A stretch of 35,031 nucleotides of DNA from Acidobacteriota bacterium (GCA_019242475.1 JAFAVK010000021.1:1-35031); one strand, 5' to 3'. Shown: positions 7,856 through 15,715, counted from the first letter of the stretch. Notes: a model not told the origin generated them from the sequence alone. Numbers and translations: made by a program.

Positions 7856-8854
7856 TCATTTGTGTGTAAGTACTATCTCGGTGACGAGCACGTCGGCGTC
7901 GGGCGAGTCGTTGACGCGGACGATGGCGGGCCGCGGGTCGTCCTTCTTGACCTTGAGGCCGCGCTGGAGCGTGACGGGCACGGCGGTCGGCACGGTCGTC
8001 TGCGCGAGCTGCATGCTCTTCGCCTCGGTGACGCCCCTGCCCTTCGCGCCGCTGTTGATGCGCGCCCACTGCGCGGCCGACGGCTTCCACGCGCAGTCTT
8101 CGAGATTCTTCCCGCAGAACTTGACGAGCGCCTGCCCGGCGGGCACGTCCGCGAGCGGCTGGCGCGAGAAGACGATGAAGAGGTGCTCGGCGGCCGGCGG
8201 GTCGGTCACGTCGATGAAGTATTCGACCTCGGCGGAGGGGCCGGTCGGGAAGGTCACGCGCGCGTGCGCCTGCACGGCGTTCGAGCCGCCGTCGATCTGC
8301 GCGTTCGGGAAGAGCAGCTCGGGGTCGCGCCCGTTCTCGGCGCTGAAGAGGTAGAGGTAGCCGTCCGCGTTCGTCTCCAGCGCGACGGCGAAGCGGTCGC
8401 CGGTCTTGAACTCGCGCGCGGGGTCGGCCACGAAGAGGCGGCCCGTGTCGTCCTTCATCAGGATCGTGTAGCCGAGCGCGAGCGGACGCAGCGCGCCGCC
8501 CGCCTTCACGAACTCCGCCTCCCCTTCATTCGCCGACTGCCCGGCCATCTCCGACCCGCCACCGCCCTGGCCCGACTTAATATCCAGAACCCCCTTCTTG
8601 GGCGGCGTCTTGCTTGAAGCGAGACCGCCGCCCGGGCTTTTGCCGGACGAGCTGTTCCTGCGCGAAGAGGTCGAAGGCGTCGCCTGCTTCCTGACCGACT
8701 TCTTGACCGCCGGCTCCTCGAAGCTCACGCCCCGCGTGGTGACGAAGTCGTCGATGACCTGCTCGTCATTCTTCTTCTGCCCTTCCTGCGCGCGCGCCGC
8801 GGAGCACGTCAAAACCAGGAGGGCTGCGAGAGTCAAGGGGGTTCTCAGGCGCAT
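7856..8854 (-). CDS. Secreted DUF4384 protein
   Basis: 332 residues. The signal peptide is about 1-22 (cut after ARAQ). Next is a basic, Ser/Gly-rich disordered linker (55-110) and a DUF4384 domain at about 145-235 (FKTGDRFAVALETNADGYLYLFSAENG, shown here in part; then ELLFPN and ...EYFIDVTDPPAAEHLFIVFSRQPL). The C-terminal 80 residues are variable. DUF4384 is a beta-rich domain often found outside the cell membrane near kinases and CHAT proteins. The linker has many Ser/Thr. The gene starts with GGAG upstream, 30 bp after the kinase stop. The kinase's own C-terminal part has the same kind of domain, suggesting matched sensor folds. Confidence 0.85.
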   Translation of the reverse strand: MRLRTPLTLAALLVLTCSAARAQEGQKKNDEQVIDDFVTTRGVSFEEPAVKKSVRKQATPSTSSRRNSSSGKSPGGGLASSKTPPKKGVLDIKSGQGGGGSEMAGQSANEGEAEFVKAGGALRPLALGYTILMKDDTGRLFVADPAREFKTGDRFAVALETNADGYLYLFSAENGRDPELLFPNAQIDGGSNAVQAHARVTFPTGPSAEVEYFIDVTDPPAAEHLFIVFSRQPLADVPAGQALVKFCGKNLEDCAWKPSAAQWARINSGAKGRGVTEAKSMQLAQTTVPTAVPVTLQRGLKVKKDDPRPAIVRVNDSPDADVLVTEIVLTHK

Positions 8855-8884
8855 TGCTTTTCTCCTCTGAATAAACTGCGAGGG

Positions 8885-10924
8885 TCAGCGGTGGTCGATC
8901 CTGACGTCATAGATGAGCGGGCGGCCCGCTTCGATGGCCGGTTCGGGCGCGAGCACGACGACGCGGCGTTCGTCGCCGTCGCCGCGGATGGAGACTTCGG
9001 GCGCGTCCGACTTGAGCTGCGCGCGGAAGTCTTCCAGCTCCTTGACCTCGGCGGGCGTCAGCTCGTGCAGGTACTCGCCGGCGAGGAAGGCGGGCGAGGC
9101 TATCGGCGTCGGCGAGAAGATGAAGGTGAACTCGTCGGCGCCCGGGTTGTCGTCGAGCTTCAAACGCGCGCCGCCCATCGAGGGGAACGCGAAGTCCGCG
9201 CCGCCGCCGACGAGGTTCGACTTCAGCTTCCCCGCGCCGCGCGCCGTCAGGAGCAACACCTGCGCGTTGCCGCCCGCGCCCGGGCCGACGATGTAGAGGT
9301 AGCCGCGCGTCTTCGGGATGAAGTGGAAGCGGAAGCGCTGCCCCGACTTGAGCGCGGCGGGCGTCTCGGCCACGCGTCTGCCCGCGGCGTCCTCGGGCTT
9401 GTCGAAAGCCTCGAACCAGAAGTTGGCCGCCTCCGCCTTCGGCGCGGCGGGCGGGCGCGTCGGGGGCGGGGCTTCGGGGGTGGGAGAGGCCGCGGGCTCC
9501 GCGCGCCTGTTCTTCAAGACGAGCCAGCCGCCCACGCCCAGCACGAGCAGCAGCGCCAGCGCGCCGCCCGCGACGAGGGGCGCGAGAGCCCTGCGCGGCG
9601 CGGGCGCCGTGACCGACACGCCCGCGCCCTGCGGCCCGGACTCCTGCCCGCCGTCGAAGTAGCCGGTGTCCGCCTGCGACTCCGAGGTCACGGTCGCGCG
9701 CGCGCCTTCGCGCCGCACGCCGCCGCTCGTCACCTGTCTCGGAACCTGCGCGCTGGTCTCGCGCCCGGCGCCCGCCGACTCGAACTCGCTCGTCAGGATC
9801 GTCTCGGCCGTGGGGTTGATGGGCGCCTCGGCCGTGGTGCCGCGCGCGAGGTGCGCGGTCGCGCTCGCGCCGGAAGAGGTCTGCCCCGCGTGACTCTGCA
9901 AAGCGCCCGCGTCGGTCGTGTGTAAGCCGCGGCTCCGCGTGCGCGGCGTCAGGCCCAGCGCGGCGCGCAGCTCGTCGATGAACTCGCCGGCCGTCTGCGG
10001 GCGGTCGGCGCGATCCTTCGCCATCGCGCTCGCGACGGCGTGGCTGAACTCCTGCGGCACGTCCGGCGCCGTCCCGCTCAGAGGGGGCGGCGTCACCTTG
10101 ACGTGCTTCTGCCTCAGCTCGGGGAGCGTCGTCCCCGTCAGGGGCTTCTTGCCCGCGACCAGCTCGAAGAAGATGACGCCTAGAGAATAGATGTCAGTCC
10201 GCGCGTCCACCTCCGAGTTGCCGTCGCGCGGCAGCTCGCCCCACTGCTCGGGCGACATGTAGTAGGGTGTCCCGAGAATCTGCCCGGCCATCGTCAGGGA
10301 GGTGGCGCCCGCCGCCTGCACGTCGCCCGCGCCGACGATCTTGGCGATGCCGAGGTCTAAGACTTTGACCACGGTGCCGCCGCGGCCGTCGGCGCCGAGC
10401 ATGATGTTCTCGGGCTTGAGGTCGCGGTGGACGACGCCGCGCGCGTGCGCCGCGTCGAGCACGTCGGCCACGGGCTCAAGGACTTCGAGCGCCTCGGCGG
10501 GCGTGAAGCGCCCGCGGGCCTTCAACTCCTTGTCGAGCGTGTGCCCCTCGACGTACTCCATGACCATGTAGACCTGGCCGTCGCTGCCGGCGGAGAGGTC
10601 GTAGACGGTGACGGAGTTCGGGTGGCGGAAGGAGCGCGCCGCCTTGCCCTCGCGCTGGAAGCGCTTGAGCCACTCGGCGTTGCTGCGCATCTCGGAGCGC
10701 AGCGTCTTGATGACGACCTCGTCGCCGAGGAGGATGTGTCGCGCGCGGTAGACGGCGCCCATGCCGCCCTGCGCGATGAAGCCCTCGACGCGGTACTTGC
10801 CGTCGATGACGCGGCCGACGAAGGACTCGGGCGACTCCTGCAAGACCTCGCCGTCGTCCGGGCAGAAGGTCTGGCCTTCCGCGAAATTCTTGTTGCAAGT
10901 GGAGCAGAACTTCATGGGGGTCAT
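8885..10924 (-). CDS. Transmembrane Ser/Thr protein kinase with zinc-ribbon head and DUF4384-like extracellular domain
   Basis: 679 residues. The N-terminal zinc-ribbon-like CSTC...CPDDG (C7, C10, C21) is common in acidobacterial kinases. The Hanks-type kinase domain spans about 44-325: Gly loop AQGGMGAV (51-58), K73, HRDLKPEN (H166, D168), DLG (D190) and GTPYYMSPEQ. A Ser/Thr-rich juxtamembrane linker (330-445) leads to one membrane helix (about 447-470), a Pro-rich spacer, and a C-terminal domain (501-679) that resembles DUF4384 (GQRFRFHFIPKTRGYLYIVG, FTFIFSPTPIAS). This gives a cytoplasmic kinase with an extracytoplasmic sensor. It is the first gene of the three-gene operon. ATG 10924 is taken as start; ATG 10915 (MKFCSTC) is as likely, and neither has a clear ribosome site. 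Confidence 0.92.
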   Translation of the reverse strand: MTPMKFCSTCNKNFAEGQTFCPDDGEVLQESPESFVGRVIDGKYRVEGFIAQGGMGAVYRARHILLGDEVVIKTLRSEMRSNAEWLKRFQREGKAARSFRHPNSVTVYDLSAGSDGQVYMVMEYVEGHTLDKELKARGRFTPAEALEVLEPVADVLDAAHARGVVHRDLKPENIMLGADGRGGTVVKVLDLGIAKIVGAGDVQAAGATSLTMAGQILGTPYYMSPEQWGELPRDGNSEVDARTDIYSLGVIFFELVAGKKPLTGTTLPELRQKHVKVTPPPLSGTAPDVPQEFSHAVASAMAKDRADRPQTAGEFIDELRAALGLTPRTRSRGLHTTDAGALQSHAGQTSSGASATAHLARGTTAEAPINPTAETILTSEFESAGAGRETSAQVPRQVTSGGVRREGARATVTSESQADTGYFDGGQESGPQGAGVSVTAPAPRRALAPLVAGGALALLLVLGVGGWLVLKNRRAEPAASPTPEAPPPTRPPAAPKAEAANFWFEAFDKPEDAAGRRVAETPAALKSGQRFRFHFIPKTRGYLYIVGPGAGGNAQVLLLTARGAGKLKSNLVGGGADFAFPSMGGARLKLDDNPGADEFTFIFSPTPIASPAFLAGEYLHELTPAEVKELEDFRAQLKSDAPEVSIRGDGDERRVVVLAPEPAIEAGRPLIYDVRIDHR

Positions 10925-10991
10925 CTTAAACGTTTACAAGTTGGGCCTTCGGACGCCCGGCGTGAGGGTTGAAGTCTAGCACAGAAGGGGG

Positions 10992-11022
10992 GTCGGCAGT
11001 AGGCAGACGGCAGCAGGCAGTT
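10992..11022 (+). repeat. Heptamer repeat (TAGGCAG family), left copy
   Basis: GGCAG-ending 7-mers in tandem (TCGGCAG, TAGGCAG, ACGGCAG, CAGGCAG), closely matching the arm at 4824-4859 with a few substitutions. An inverted partner lies at 11438-11467, so the pair brackets the whole repeat island. Confidence 0.75.
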
Positions 11023-11025
11023 CAA

Positions 11026-11168
11026 GCTGGGAGCGCGGGCATCCCTGCCCGCCATGAGCGCGAAAGCGCGAAAGCTGTGAGACTTTATGTCTCAACGTTG
11101 AGGTGAAGCGAAAGGCGGGAAGCGTGCCGGGGCACGCTTTGGCGGGCAGGGATGCCCGCGCTCCCAGC
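11026..11168. mobile_element. 143-bp MITE-like element with 28-bp perfect terminal inverted repeats
   Basis: The 28 bases at 11026-11053 are the exact reverse complement of 11141-11168. The arms themselves contain a GCGGGCA...TGCCCGC dyad. The interior carries smaller hairpins: TGAGAC/GTCTCA at 11078-11094 and GCGTGCC/GGCACGC at 11122-11137. There is no coding frame inside, so any movement would need a transposase from elsewhere. No clear target duplication is visible at the ends. It could alternatively be a structured RNA or REP-like palindrome. Confidence 0.6.
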
Positions 11169-11221
11169 GCCGACCGACCTTATTCCTTCTCGCTAGTCGA
11201 TATGAGAAGGAAGTTTTCGTC

Positions 11222-11431
11222 TTGGAGACGGAACGTTGGGGCTCGGAGGCGGAACGTCGGGGCTCGGAGGTAGAAAATTGCGCCTCGGAGGCGGAACGAT
11301 GGGCTTCGGAACCCCATCGATGGGCTTCGGAACCCCGTCAATGGACTTCCGAACCCCGTCGATGGGCTTCCGAGGTGGAAAGTTGAGCCCCAGAGGCCCA
11401 ACTTTCCACCTCGGAAGCCCAACTTTCAATC
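11222..11431. repeat. 21-bp tandem repeat (about 10 units)
   Basis: Ten consecutive 21-base units with diverged sequence, most beginning TCGGA or TCCGA (for example TCGGAGGCGGAACGTCGGGG plus one base). Two unit types alternate in blocks: a GGCGGAACG type at the left and an AACCCCRTC type in the middle, with later units partly inverted (GGTGGAAAGTT vs AACTTTCCACC). Both strands stay open because the period is a multiple of three, giving heptapeptide-like shadows. There is no support for translation. Confidence 0.85.
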
Positions 11432-11437
11432 ATCCTG

Positions 11438-11467
11438 ACTGCCTCCTGCCATCTGCCGACTGTATAC
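11438..11467 (-). repeat. Heptamer repeat (CTGCCTN family), right inverted copy
   Basis: CTGCC-type 7-mers (ACTGCCT, CCTGCCA, TCTGCCG) form the inverted partner of the copy at 10992-11022. It ends in GTATAC. Confidence 0.65.
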
Positions 11468-11613
11468 CGTACTCTTTGGAACAAAGGGGGGCAACCAAAC
11501 GTAAACTGTGTTAATCAAATAGACGCACCGCGCACCCGGCGCGCGGCGCTTTCAAGCCCCTGGCCCCTCCTCGTGAAAGTGACCCGCCGGCCGCGTGCGT
11601 CTGCCAAAGAACC

Positions 11614-12474
11614 ATGTGGCTTAACACTTTCATGGAACGCCGTTCGAGCCCCTTCGTCGTGACCGCCGCGCTGCTGCTGGTCGCGCTGCTCGGCGTGCTC
11701 GACTACCTGAACGGCCCGGACGTTTCGCTGCTCATCTTCTACGCCGTGCCGGTCTTCGTCGCGTCATGGTACGCGGGGCGCGGGGCGGGCGTGCTGGCCT
11801 GCGCGGCGAGCGGCCTCTCCTGGTTCCTCGTCGCGCACGCGACCTCGGAGCACTACGCGAGCCCGCTCATCGCCTACTGGAACGCCTTCGTCCGCGTCGG
11901 CTTCATCCTCATCCTCGCGCACCTCGTCGCCGCCTTCCGCCGCTCGCTCAAGCAGGAGCGGGAGTTGGCGCGCACGGACTACCTGACGGGCGCCTTCAAC
12001 GGCCGCTCGTTCGCCGAAGCGGCCGAGGCCGAGGTGCAGCGCGCGCGCCGCCACGGACATGCGTTCAGCGTCGTCTTCATGGACGTGGACGACTTCAAGC
12101 TCGTCAACGACCGGCTCGGCCACTCGGCGGGCGACCGCCTTTTAAGACTCGTGGCCGACACCGTCCGCGCGAACGTGCGCGCGGTGGACGTGGCGGCGCG
12201 GCTCGGCGGCGACGAGTTCGCCGTGCTGATGCCCGAGACCGACGACCGCTCGGCGCAGGTCGTTTTGCGCCGCGTGCGCCGACAGCTCCTTGAAGCCGCG
12301 CGGCGCGAAGGCTGGCCCGTCACCTTCAGCGCCGGCCTCATCACCTGGGTCGAGCCGCCCGCCTCGGTGGACGAGATGCTGCGCGCCGCCGACGAGCTGA
12401 TGTACACGGCCAAGCGCCACGGCAAGAACTCCGTCCGCCACGCGGTCTCGCCCCGCCCCGCGCACGCCGCCTGA
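11614..12474 (+). CDS. Membrane-bound diguanylate cyclase (GGDEF)
   Basis: 286 residues. Four hydrophobic helices are predicted at about 12-32, 37-55, 57-76 and 90-108, followed by a GGDEF domain from about 118: DYLTGAFN (122-129), MDVDDFKLVNDRLGH, the active-site GGDEF at 198-202 and a C-terminal AADELMYTAKRHGKN. An inhibitory I-site RxxD (R189-D192) lies exactly five residues before GGDEF, so product feedback by c-di-GMP is expected. It makes c-di-GMP from two GTP in response to an unknown membrane signal. ATG at 11614 is used; an ATG six codons later (MERRSS) is possible. Confidence 0.93.
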   Translation: MWLNTFMERRSSPFVVTAALLLVALLGVLDYLNGPDVSLLIFYAVPVFVASWYAGRGAGVLACAASGLSWFLVAHATSEHYASPLIAYWNAFVRVGFILILAHLVAAFRRSLKQERELARTDYLTGAFNGRSFAEAAEAEVQRARRHGHAFSVVFMDVDDFKLVNDRLGHSAGDRLLRLVADTVRANVRAVDVAARLGGDEFAVLMPETDDRSAQVVLRRVRRQLLEAARREGWPVTFSAGLITWVEPPASVDEMLRAADELMYTAKRHGKNSVRHAVSPRPAHAA

Positions 12475-12606
12475 ACACCTCGAAGAATGTTCACGCGCGC
12501 CGCCGACAAACTCACGTGAGGGAGTCTCACCCTTTTCAGAAAGCTTTAGCTATAGAAGCTCTCTGCATCCCTCGCACATTTCGGACGCCGGGAGGAGTGA
12601 AACTAT

Positions 12607-12729
12607 ATGCAGGGGCCTTTACGGACGATTCTGGCGGGCGCGGCGGCGTGGAAGCTCGGCGGCGGCTGCATCTCCACGATTCTCATCTTCATCATCGTCT
12701 TCTGGGCGCTCGGCTACGTCCACTGCTGA
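12607..12729 (+). CDS. 40-residue single-pass membrane protein
   Basis: A short frame ATG 12607 to TGA 12729. The start is preceded by AGGAG at 12593-12597 with nine-base spacing, a strong ribosome site. The protein begins MQGPLRTILAGAAAWKLGG, then CISTILIFIIVFWALGY, and ends VHC. The second half is a clear membrane helix. It lies 132 bp after the cyclase gene on the same strand and is followed by a hairpin terminator, which fits a real short gene. No family is recognised. A role linked to the cyclase is only a guess from position. Confidence 0.65.
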   Translation: MQGPLRTILAGAAAWKLGGGCISTILIFIIVFWALGYVHC

Positions 12730-12733
12730 AAGT

Positions 12734-12770
12734 CAGTAGGCAGTAGGCCGATGGCAGTAGGCAGTTGAAG
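12734..12770 (+). repeat. Heptamer repeat (TAGGCAG family)
   Basis: CAGTAGGCAGTAGGC, then CGATGGCAGTAGGCAGTTGAA: the same 7-mers as at 4824-4859, right after the small membrane protein. The inverted partner is at 12859-12875, on the other side of the GC-rich hairpin. Confidence 0.8.
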
Positions 12771-12795
12771 GCAGAGCCAAGCCGTTCACATAGGA

Positions 12796-12831
12796 CGAGG
12801 CGGCCGGTCTGATGAAGAACCGGCCGCCTCG
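12796..12831. terminator. Bidirectional intrinsic terminator
   Basis: Arms CGAGGCGGCCGGT (12796-12808) and its exact complement (12819-12831) form a 13-bp stem with a 10-base loop, flanked by TTCGTG and a T-rich stretch. It sits between the plus-strand small gene and the convergent phosphorylase gene, so it can end both transcripts. Confidence 0.8.
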
Positions 12832-12858
12832 TTCGTGTGCCAACTTGATTTTGGTCTT

Positions 12859-12875
12859 AACTGCCTACTGCCTAC
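12859..12875 (-). repeat. Heptamer repeat overlapping the phosphorylase stop codon
   Basis: AACTGCCTACTGCCTAC is the reverse complement of part of the 12734-12770 copy. The stop codon of the glucan phosphorylase (12872-12874 on the minus strand) falls inside this repeat. Confidence 0.75.
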
Positions 12876-15049
12876 TCTCCCAGGTAAATCTGCCGCGTGT
12901 AGTCGCGCACCATGCGGTCGCTGTTGAAGGCGGGCGCGAGCGTGCGGATGGCGTGGCGCGTCATCCCGACCCAGCGGCGCGGGATGCCCTGCCCGTCGCG
13001 GTCGTAGAAGGTCTCGACGACCTCGTGCTCAAGCACGCGGTACAACGACTCGGCGTCGCGCCTGTCCATCTCCTCAATCGTCTCGCTCAAGCCCTCTTCG
13101 CCCACCGCCCAGCCGTTCTGCCCGTCGTAGCCTTCGAGCCACCAGCCGTCCAAGACCGACAGGTTCAGCCCGCCGTTCATCGCCACCTTCTCGCCGCTCG
13201 TCCCCGACGCTTCGAGCGGCCGACGCGGGACGTTCATCCACACGTCCACCGACTGCACGAGCTGGCGCGCGACCTCCTGGTCGTAGTCTTGCAGGAAGAC
13301 GGCGCGCTGCATGATCTCGGGGTCTAACTCCCACTGCGCGATCTGCTGGAGGATGAGCTTGGCGCCCTGATCCTGCGGGTGCGCCTTGCCCGCGAAGACG
13401 AGCTGCACCGGGCGCGCCGGGTCTAAGAGCATCCGGCGCAGACGCTCCGAGTCGGTCAGGATCAGGCCCCAACGTTTGTAGGCCGCGACCCTCCGCGCGA
13501 AGCCGATGGTCAGCGCGTCGGGGTCGAACATCCCCAGAGCCGCCTCGGCCCACGAGCGCGGCTCGTGCTGTTGCAGACGCGCCTGGAAGAGGCGCTCGCG
13601 CACGAACGCGACGAGGCGCTTGCGCTGAAGCCGGCGCACCTTCCAAAGCTCCTCGTCGGAGATCGAATCGACCGCGCGCGACCATGCGTCGGCGTCGTGC
13701 AGGACTTCCGTCCAGCCCGAGCCGATGCGCTCCTCGAAGAGCGAGCGCAGCAGCGGCGAGACCCACGTCGGCGCGTGCACGCCGTTCGTCACGTGGCTGA
13801 TGGGCACCTCCTCGACGTGCCGCTCCGGCCACATCTTGTTCCAGAGCTCGCGCGAGACCTCGCCGTGCTTGCGGCTCACGCCGTTCGAAGAGCGGCACAT
13901 GCGCAACGCCAGGGGCGTCAGGCCGAACAGCTCCTCCTCGTCGTCCTCCTTGACGCGGCCGAGGTTGAGGAACTCGTCGCGCGTGAGCCCGAGCGCGTCC
14001 CAGTACCCCTGGCCGAAGCACTTCTCGATGAGCGGCGCGACGAACTCGTCGTGGCCGGCGGCGACGGGCGTGTGCGTCGTGAAGGCGCAGCGCGAGCGCA
14101 CGCGCGCGGCGGCCTCCCCGAACTCGACGCCCGACTCGGTCAGCTCGCGCGTCAGCTCCAGGGTCAGGAAGGCCGAGTGGCCTTCGTTAAGGTGGAAGAC
14201 GTGCGGCTCGATTTCGAGCCGGCGGAGCAGACGAACGCCGCCGATGCCTAAGACCATCTCCTGCACGCAGCGCGTCTCGCGGTCGCCGCCGTAGAGGTGG
14301 CCGGTGATGAGGCGGTCGATCTCGTCGTTGCCCTCGACGTTCGTGTCGAGCAGGTAGAGCGGCACGCGGCCGACCTCGGCGCGCCACGCCTGCACCTGCA
14401 CGTCGCGCCCGCGGACGAAGAGGTCGATGCGGACGGGCTCGCCGTCCTTGTCGCGCACGAGCTCCATCGGCAGGTCGCCGACGTTGATCTGCTGGTACGC
14501 CTCCTCCTGCCAGCCGTCGCGGCGGAGGTGCTGCCGGAAGTAGCCGTGGTGGTAGAGCAGGCCGACGGCGACGAGCGGCAGGCCGAGGTCGCTCGCCGAC
14601 TTCAGGTGGTCGCCCGCGAGGATGCCGAGGCCGCCCGAGTAGAGCGGCAGCGAATGGTGGACGCCGAACTCCGCGCAGAAGTAGGCAACGGGCCGCTCGT
14701 GTGTGAGCGCGCGGGCGTGGCGCGCGGCCCAGGTCTCCTGGCCGGACGACATGTAGGCGTCGAAGCGCGCGGCGAGGTCGCGCACGCGCTCGACGTAGAC
14801 GGGGTCGGTCGCCATCCGCATCAGGCTGTACTGCGGCACCTCTTTGAGGAGCCGGCGCGGGTTGTGCTCGCAGTCGTCGAAGACTTCCTGGTCGAGGTCG
14901 CGGAAGACGGAGTGGCCGTCCGGGTTCCAGCTCCACCAGTAGTTGCGCGAGACGCGCTCCAGCGCCGCGATGGTCTCCGGAAGCGTCGTCGCTTCCGCGC
15001 CCTGTTCCTGAAGTTGAATCGGCTCGACCTCTCTCATCATTTGAACCAT
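12872..15049 (-). CDS. glgP: Alpha-glucan (glycogen/maltodextrin) phosphorylase, GT35
   Basis: 725 residues. The N-terminal DUF3417-type segment (NYWWSWNPDGHSVFRDLD) and the length place it in the short bacterial/archaeal phosphorylase group (TIGR02094), not the 800+ residue E. coli GlgP type. Substrate and PLP motifs are present: AYFCAEFGVHHSLPLYSGGL, HLNEGHSAF, TTHTPVAAGHDEF, HVTNGVHAPTW and EASGTSGEKVAMNG with the PLP lysine at K621. It releases glucose 1-phosphate from alpha-1,4-glucans in the cytoplasm. ATG 15049 has AAAGAAG upstream; ATGs at 15040 and 15037 are alternatives. It is followed by the terminator at 12796-12831. Confidence 0.92.
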   Translation of the reverse strand: MVQMMREVEPIQLQEQGAEATTLPETIAALERVSRNYWWSWNPDGHSVFRDLDQEVFDDCEHNPRRLLKEVPQYSLMRMATDPVYVERVRDLAARFDAYMSSGQETWAARHARALTHERPVAYFCAEFGVHHSLPLYSGGLGILAGDHLKSASDLGLPLVAVGLLYHHGYFRQHLRRDGWQEEAYQQINVGDLPMELVRDKDGEPVRIDLFVRGRDVQVQAWRAEVGRVPLYLLDTNVEGNDEIDRLITGHLYGGDRETRCVQEMVLGIGGVRLLRRLEIEPHVFHLNEGHSAFLTLELTRELTESGVEFGEAAARVRSRCAFTTHTPVAAGHDEFVAPLIEKCFGQGYWDALGLTRDEFLNLGRVKEDDEEELFGLTPLALRMCRSSNGVSRKHGEVSRELWNKMWPERHVEEVPISHVTNGVHAPTWVSPLLRSLFEERIGSGWTEVLHDADAWSRAVDSISDEELWKVRRLQRKRLVAFVRERLFQARLQQHEPRSWAEAALGMFDPDALTIGFARRVAAYKRWGLILTDSERLRRMLLDPARPVQLVFAGKAHPQDQGAKLILQQIAQWELDPEIMQRAVFLQDYDQEVARQLVQSVDVWMNVPRRPLEASGTSGEKVAMNGGLNLSVLDGWWLEGYDGQNGWAVGEEGLSETIEEMDRRDAESLYRVLEHEVVETFYDRDGQGIPRRWVGMTRHAIRTLAPAFNSDRMVRDYTRQIYLGE

Positions 15050-15151
15050 TCTTCTTTACCGGATGCTCAGGCTCTCCGCCCGCCGACAAAAAAAATACCG
15101 CCGGCCGTCCGAGAGCTTTCAGCGCGGCGCGGCGGGCGGGCGGTTCGCTCG

Positions 15152-15715
15152 CTAACTGACGAATTGATGATTGCGCAGGAAGACTTCCATGTCGCGTTGT
15201 GAAAAGAAGACGAGGCGGACTTCTTTAACTGTCTCGTCCTCGCCGAGGAACTCTGCTATCGAACGGGAGGCGACGGCCGCCGCCGCCTCGCGCGGGTAGC
15301 CGTAGGCGCCCGTCGAGATCGAAGGGAATGTCACGGCCGCGAGCGCGTGCGCCGCGGCCAGCGCCAGGGAGTTGCGGTAAGCGGCCGCCAGCAGCTCGGC
15401 CTCGCGCCCGCCCTCGTGTCCGTAGACGGGGCCGACCGTGTGAATCACGTACTGCGCCGGCAAGAGCCCCGCGCCGGTGATGACGGCCTCGCCCGTCGGG
15501 AGCCCTTCCGGGTACTGCGTGCGGCGTAGCTCCCGGCACTCTTCGAGTATCGAAGGGCCGCCCGCGCGATGGATGGCGCCGTCCACGCCCCCGCCGCCGA
15601 GCAGCGACGAGTTGGCGGCGTTGACGACGGCGTCAACGGCCTCGCGCGTGATGTCGCCCACGCCCAAACGGACGCGGCCGTCGAGAAAGATTGTCTTGGT
15701 TTGTTCGGGAAACAA
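15152..15715 (-). CDS. Macro-domain ADP-ribose / O-acetyl-ADP-ribose hydrolase
   Basis: 187 residues, almost all macro domain. Diagnostic motifs of the MacroD/YmdB class are present: VGDITREAVDAVVNAANSSL, GGGGVDGAIHRAGG, EAVITGAG, YVIHTVGPVYG and SISTGAYGYP. Such enzymes remove ADP-ribose or hydrolyse O-acetyl-ADP-ribose in the cytoplasm. The start is a TTG at 15715, chosen because it leaves the usual short lead before the GDIT motif; GGTGG lies upstream. It is about 100 bp upstream of the phosphorylase gene on the same strand and is probably a separate function. Confidence 0.92.
   Translation of the reverse strand: MFPEQTKTIFLDGRVRLGVGDITREAVDAVVNAANSSLLGGGGVDGAIHRAGGPSILEECRELRRTQYPEGLPTGEAVITGAGLLPAQYVIHTVGPVYGHEGGREAELLAAAYRNSLALAAAHALAAVTFPSISTGAYGYPREAAAAVASRSIAEFLGEDETVKEVRLVFFSQRDMEVFLRNHQFVS

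Larger units (their letters stand above)
10925..11613. other. Repeat-filled intergenic island between kinase operon and GGDEF gene
   Basis: This 689-bp stretch has no convincing gene. It holds, in order, a heptamer repeat (10992-11022), a 143-bp inverted-repeat element (11026-11168), a 21-bp minisatellite (11222-11431) and an inverted heptamer copy (11438-11467), then about 145 bp that probably hold the promoter of the GGDEF gene. The kinase gene and the GGDEF gene are transcribed away from this region. Confidence 0.8.

Noticed and set aside
11180..11429. Heptapeptide-repeat frames on both strands of the minisatellite
   Set aside because: Openness follows from a 21-bp period; no ribosome site, and both strands look equally coding.
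11222..11431. Possible CRISPR array
   Set aside because: Units are contiguous with no unique spacers and are too diverged.
12516..12746. 76-residue plus-strand frame over the small membrane gene
   Set aside because: No ribosome site and Arg/His-rich composition; the overlapping 40-residue frame has AGGAG and a membrane helix.
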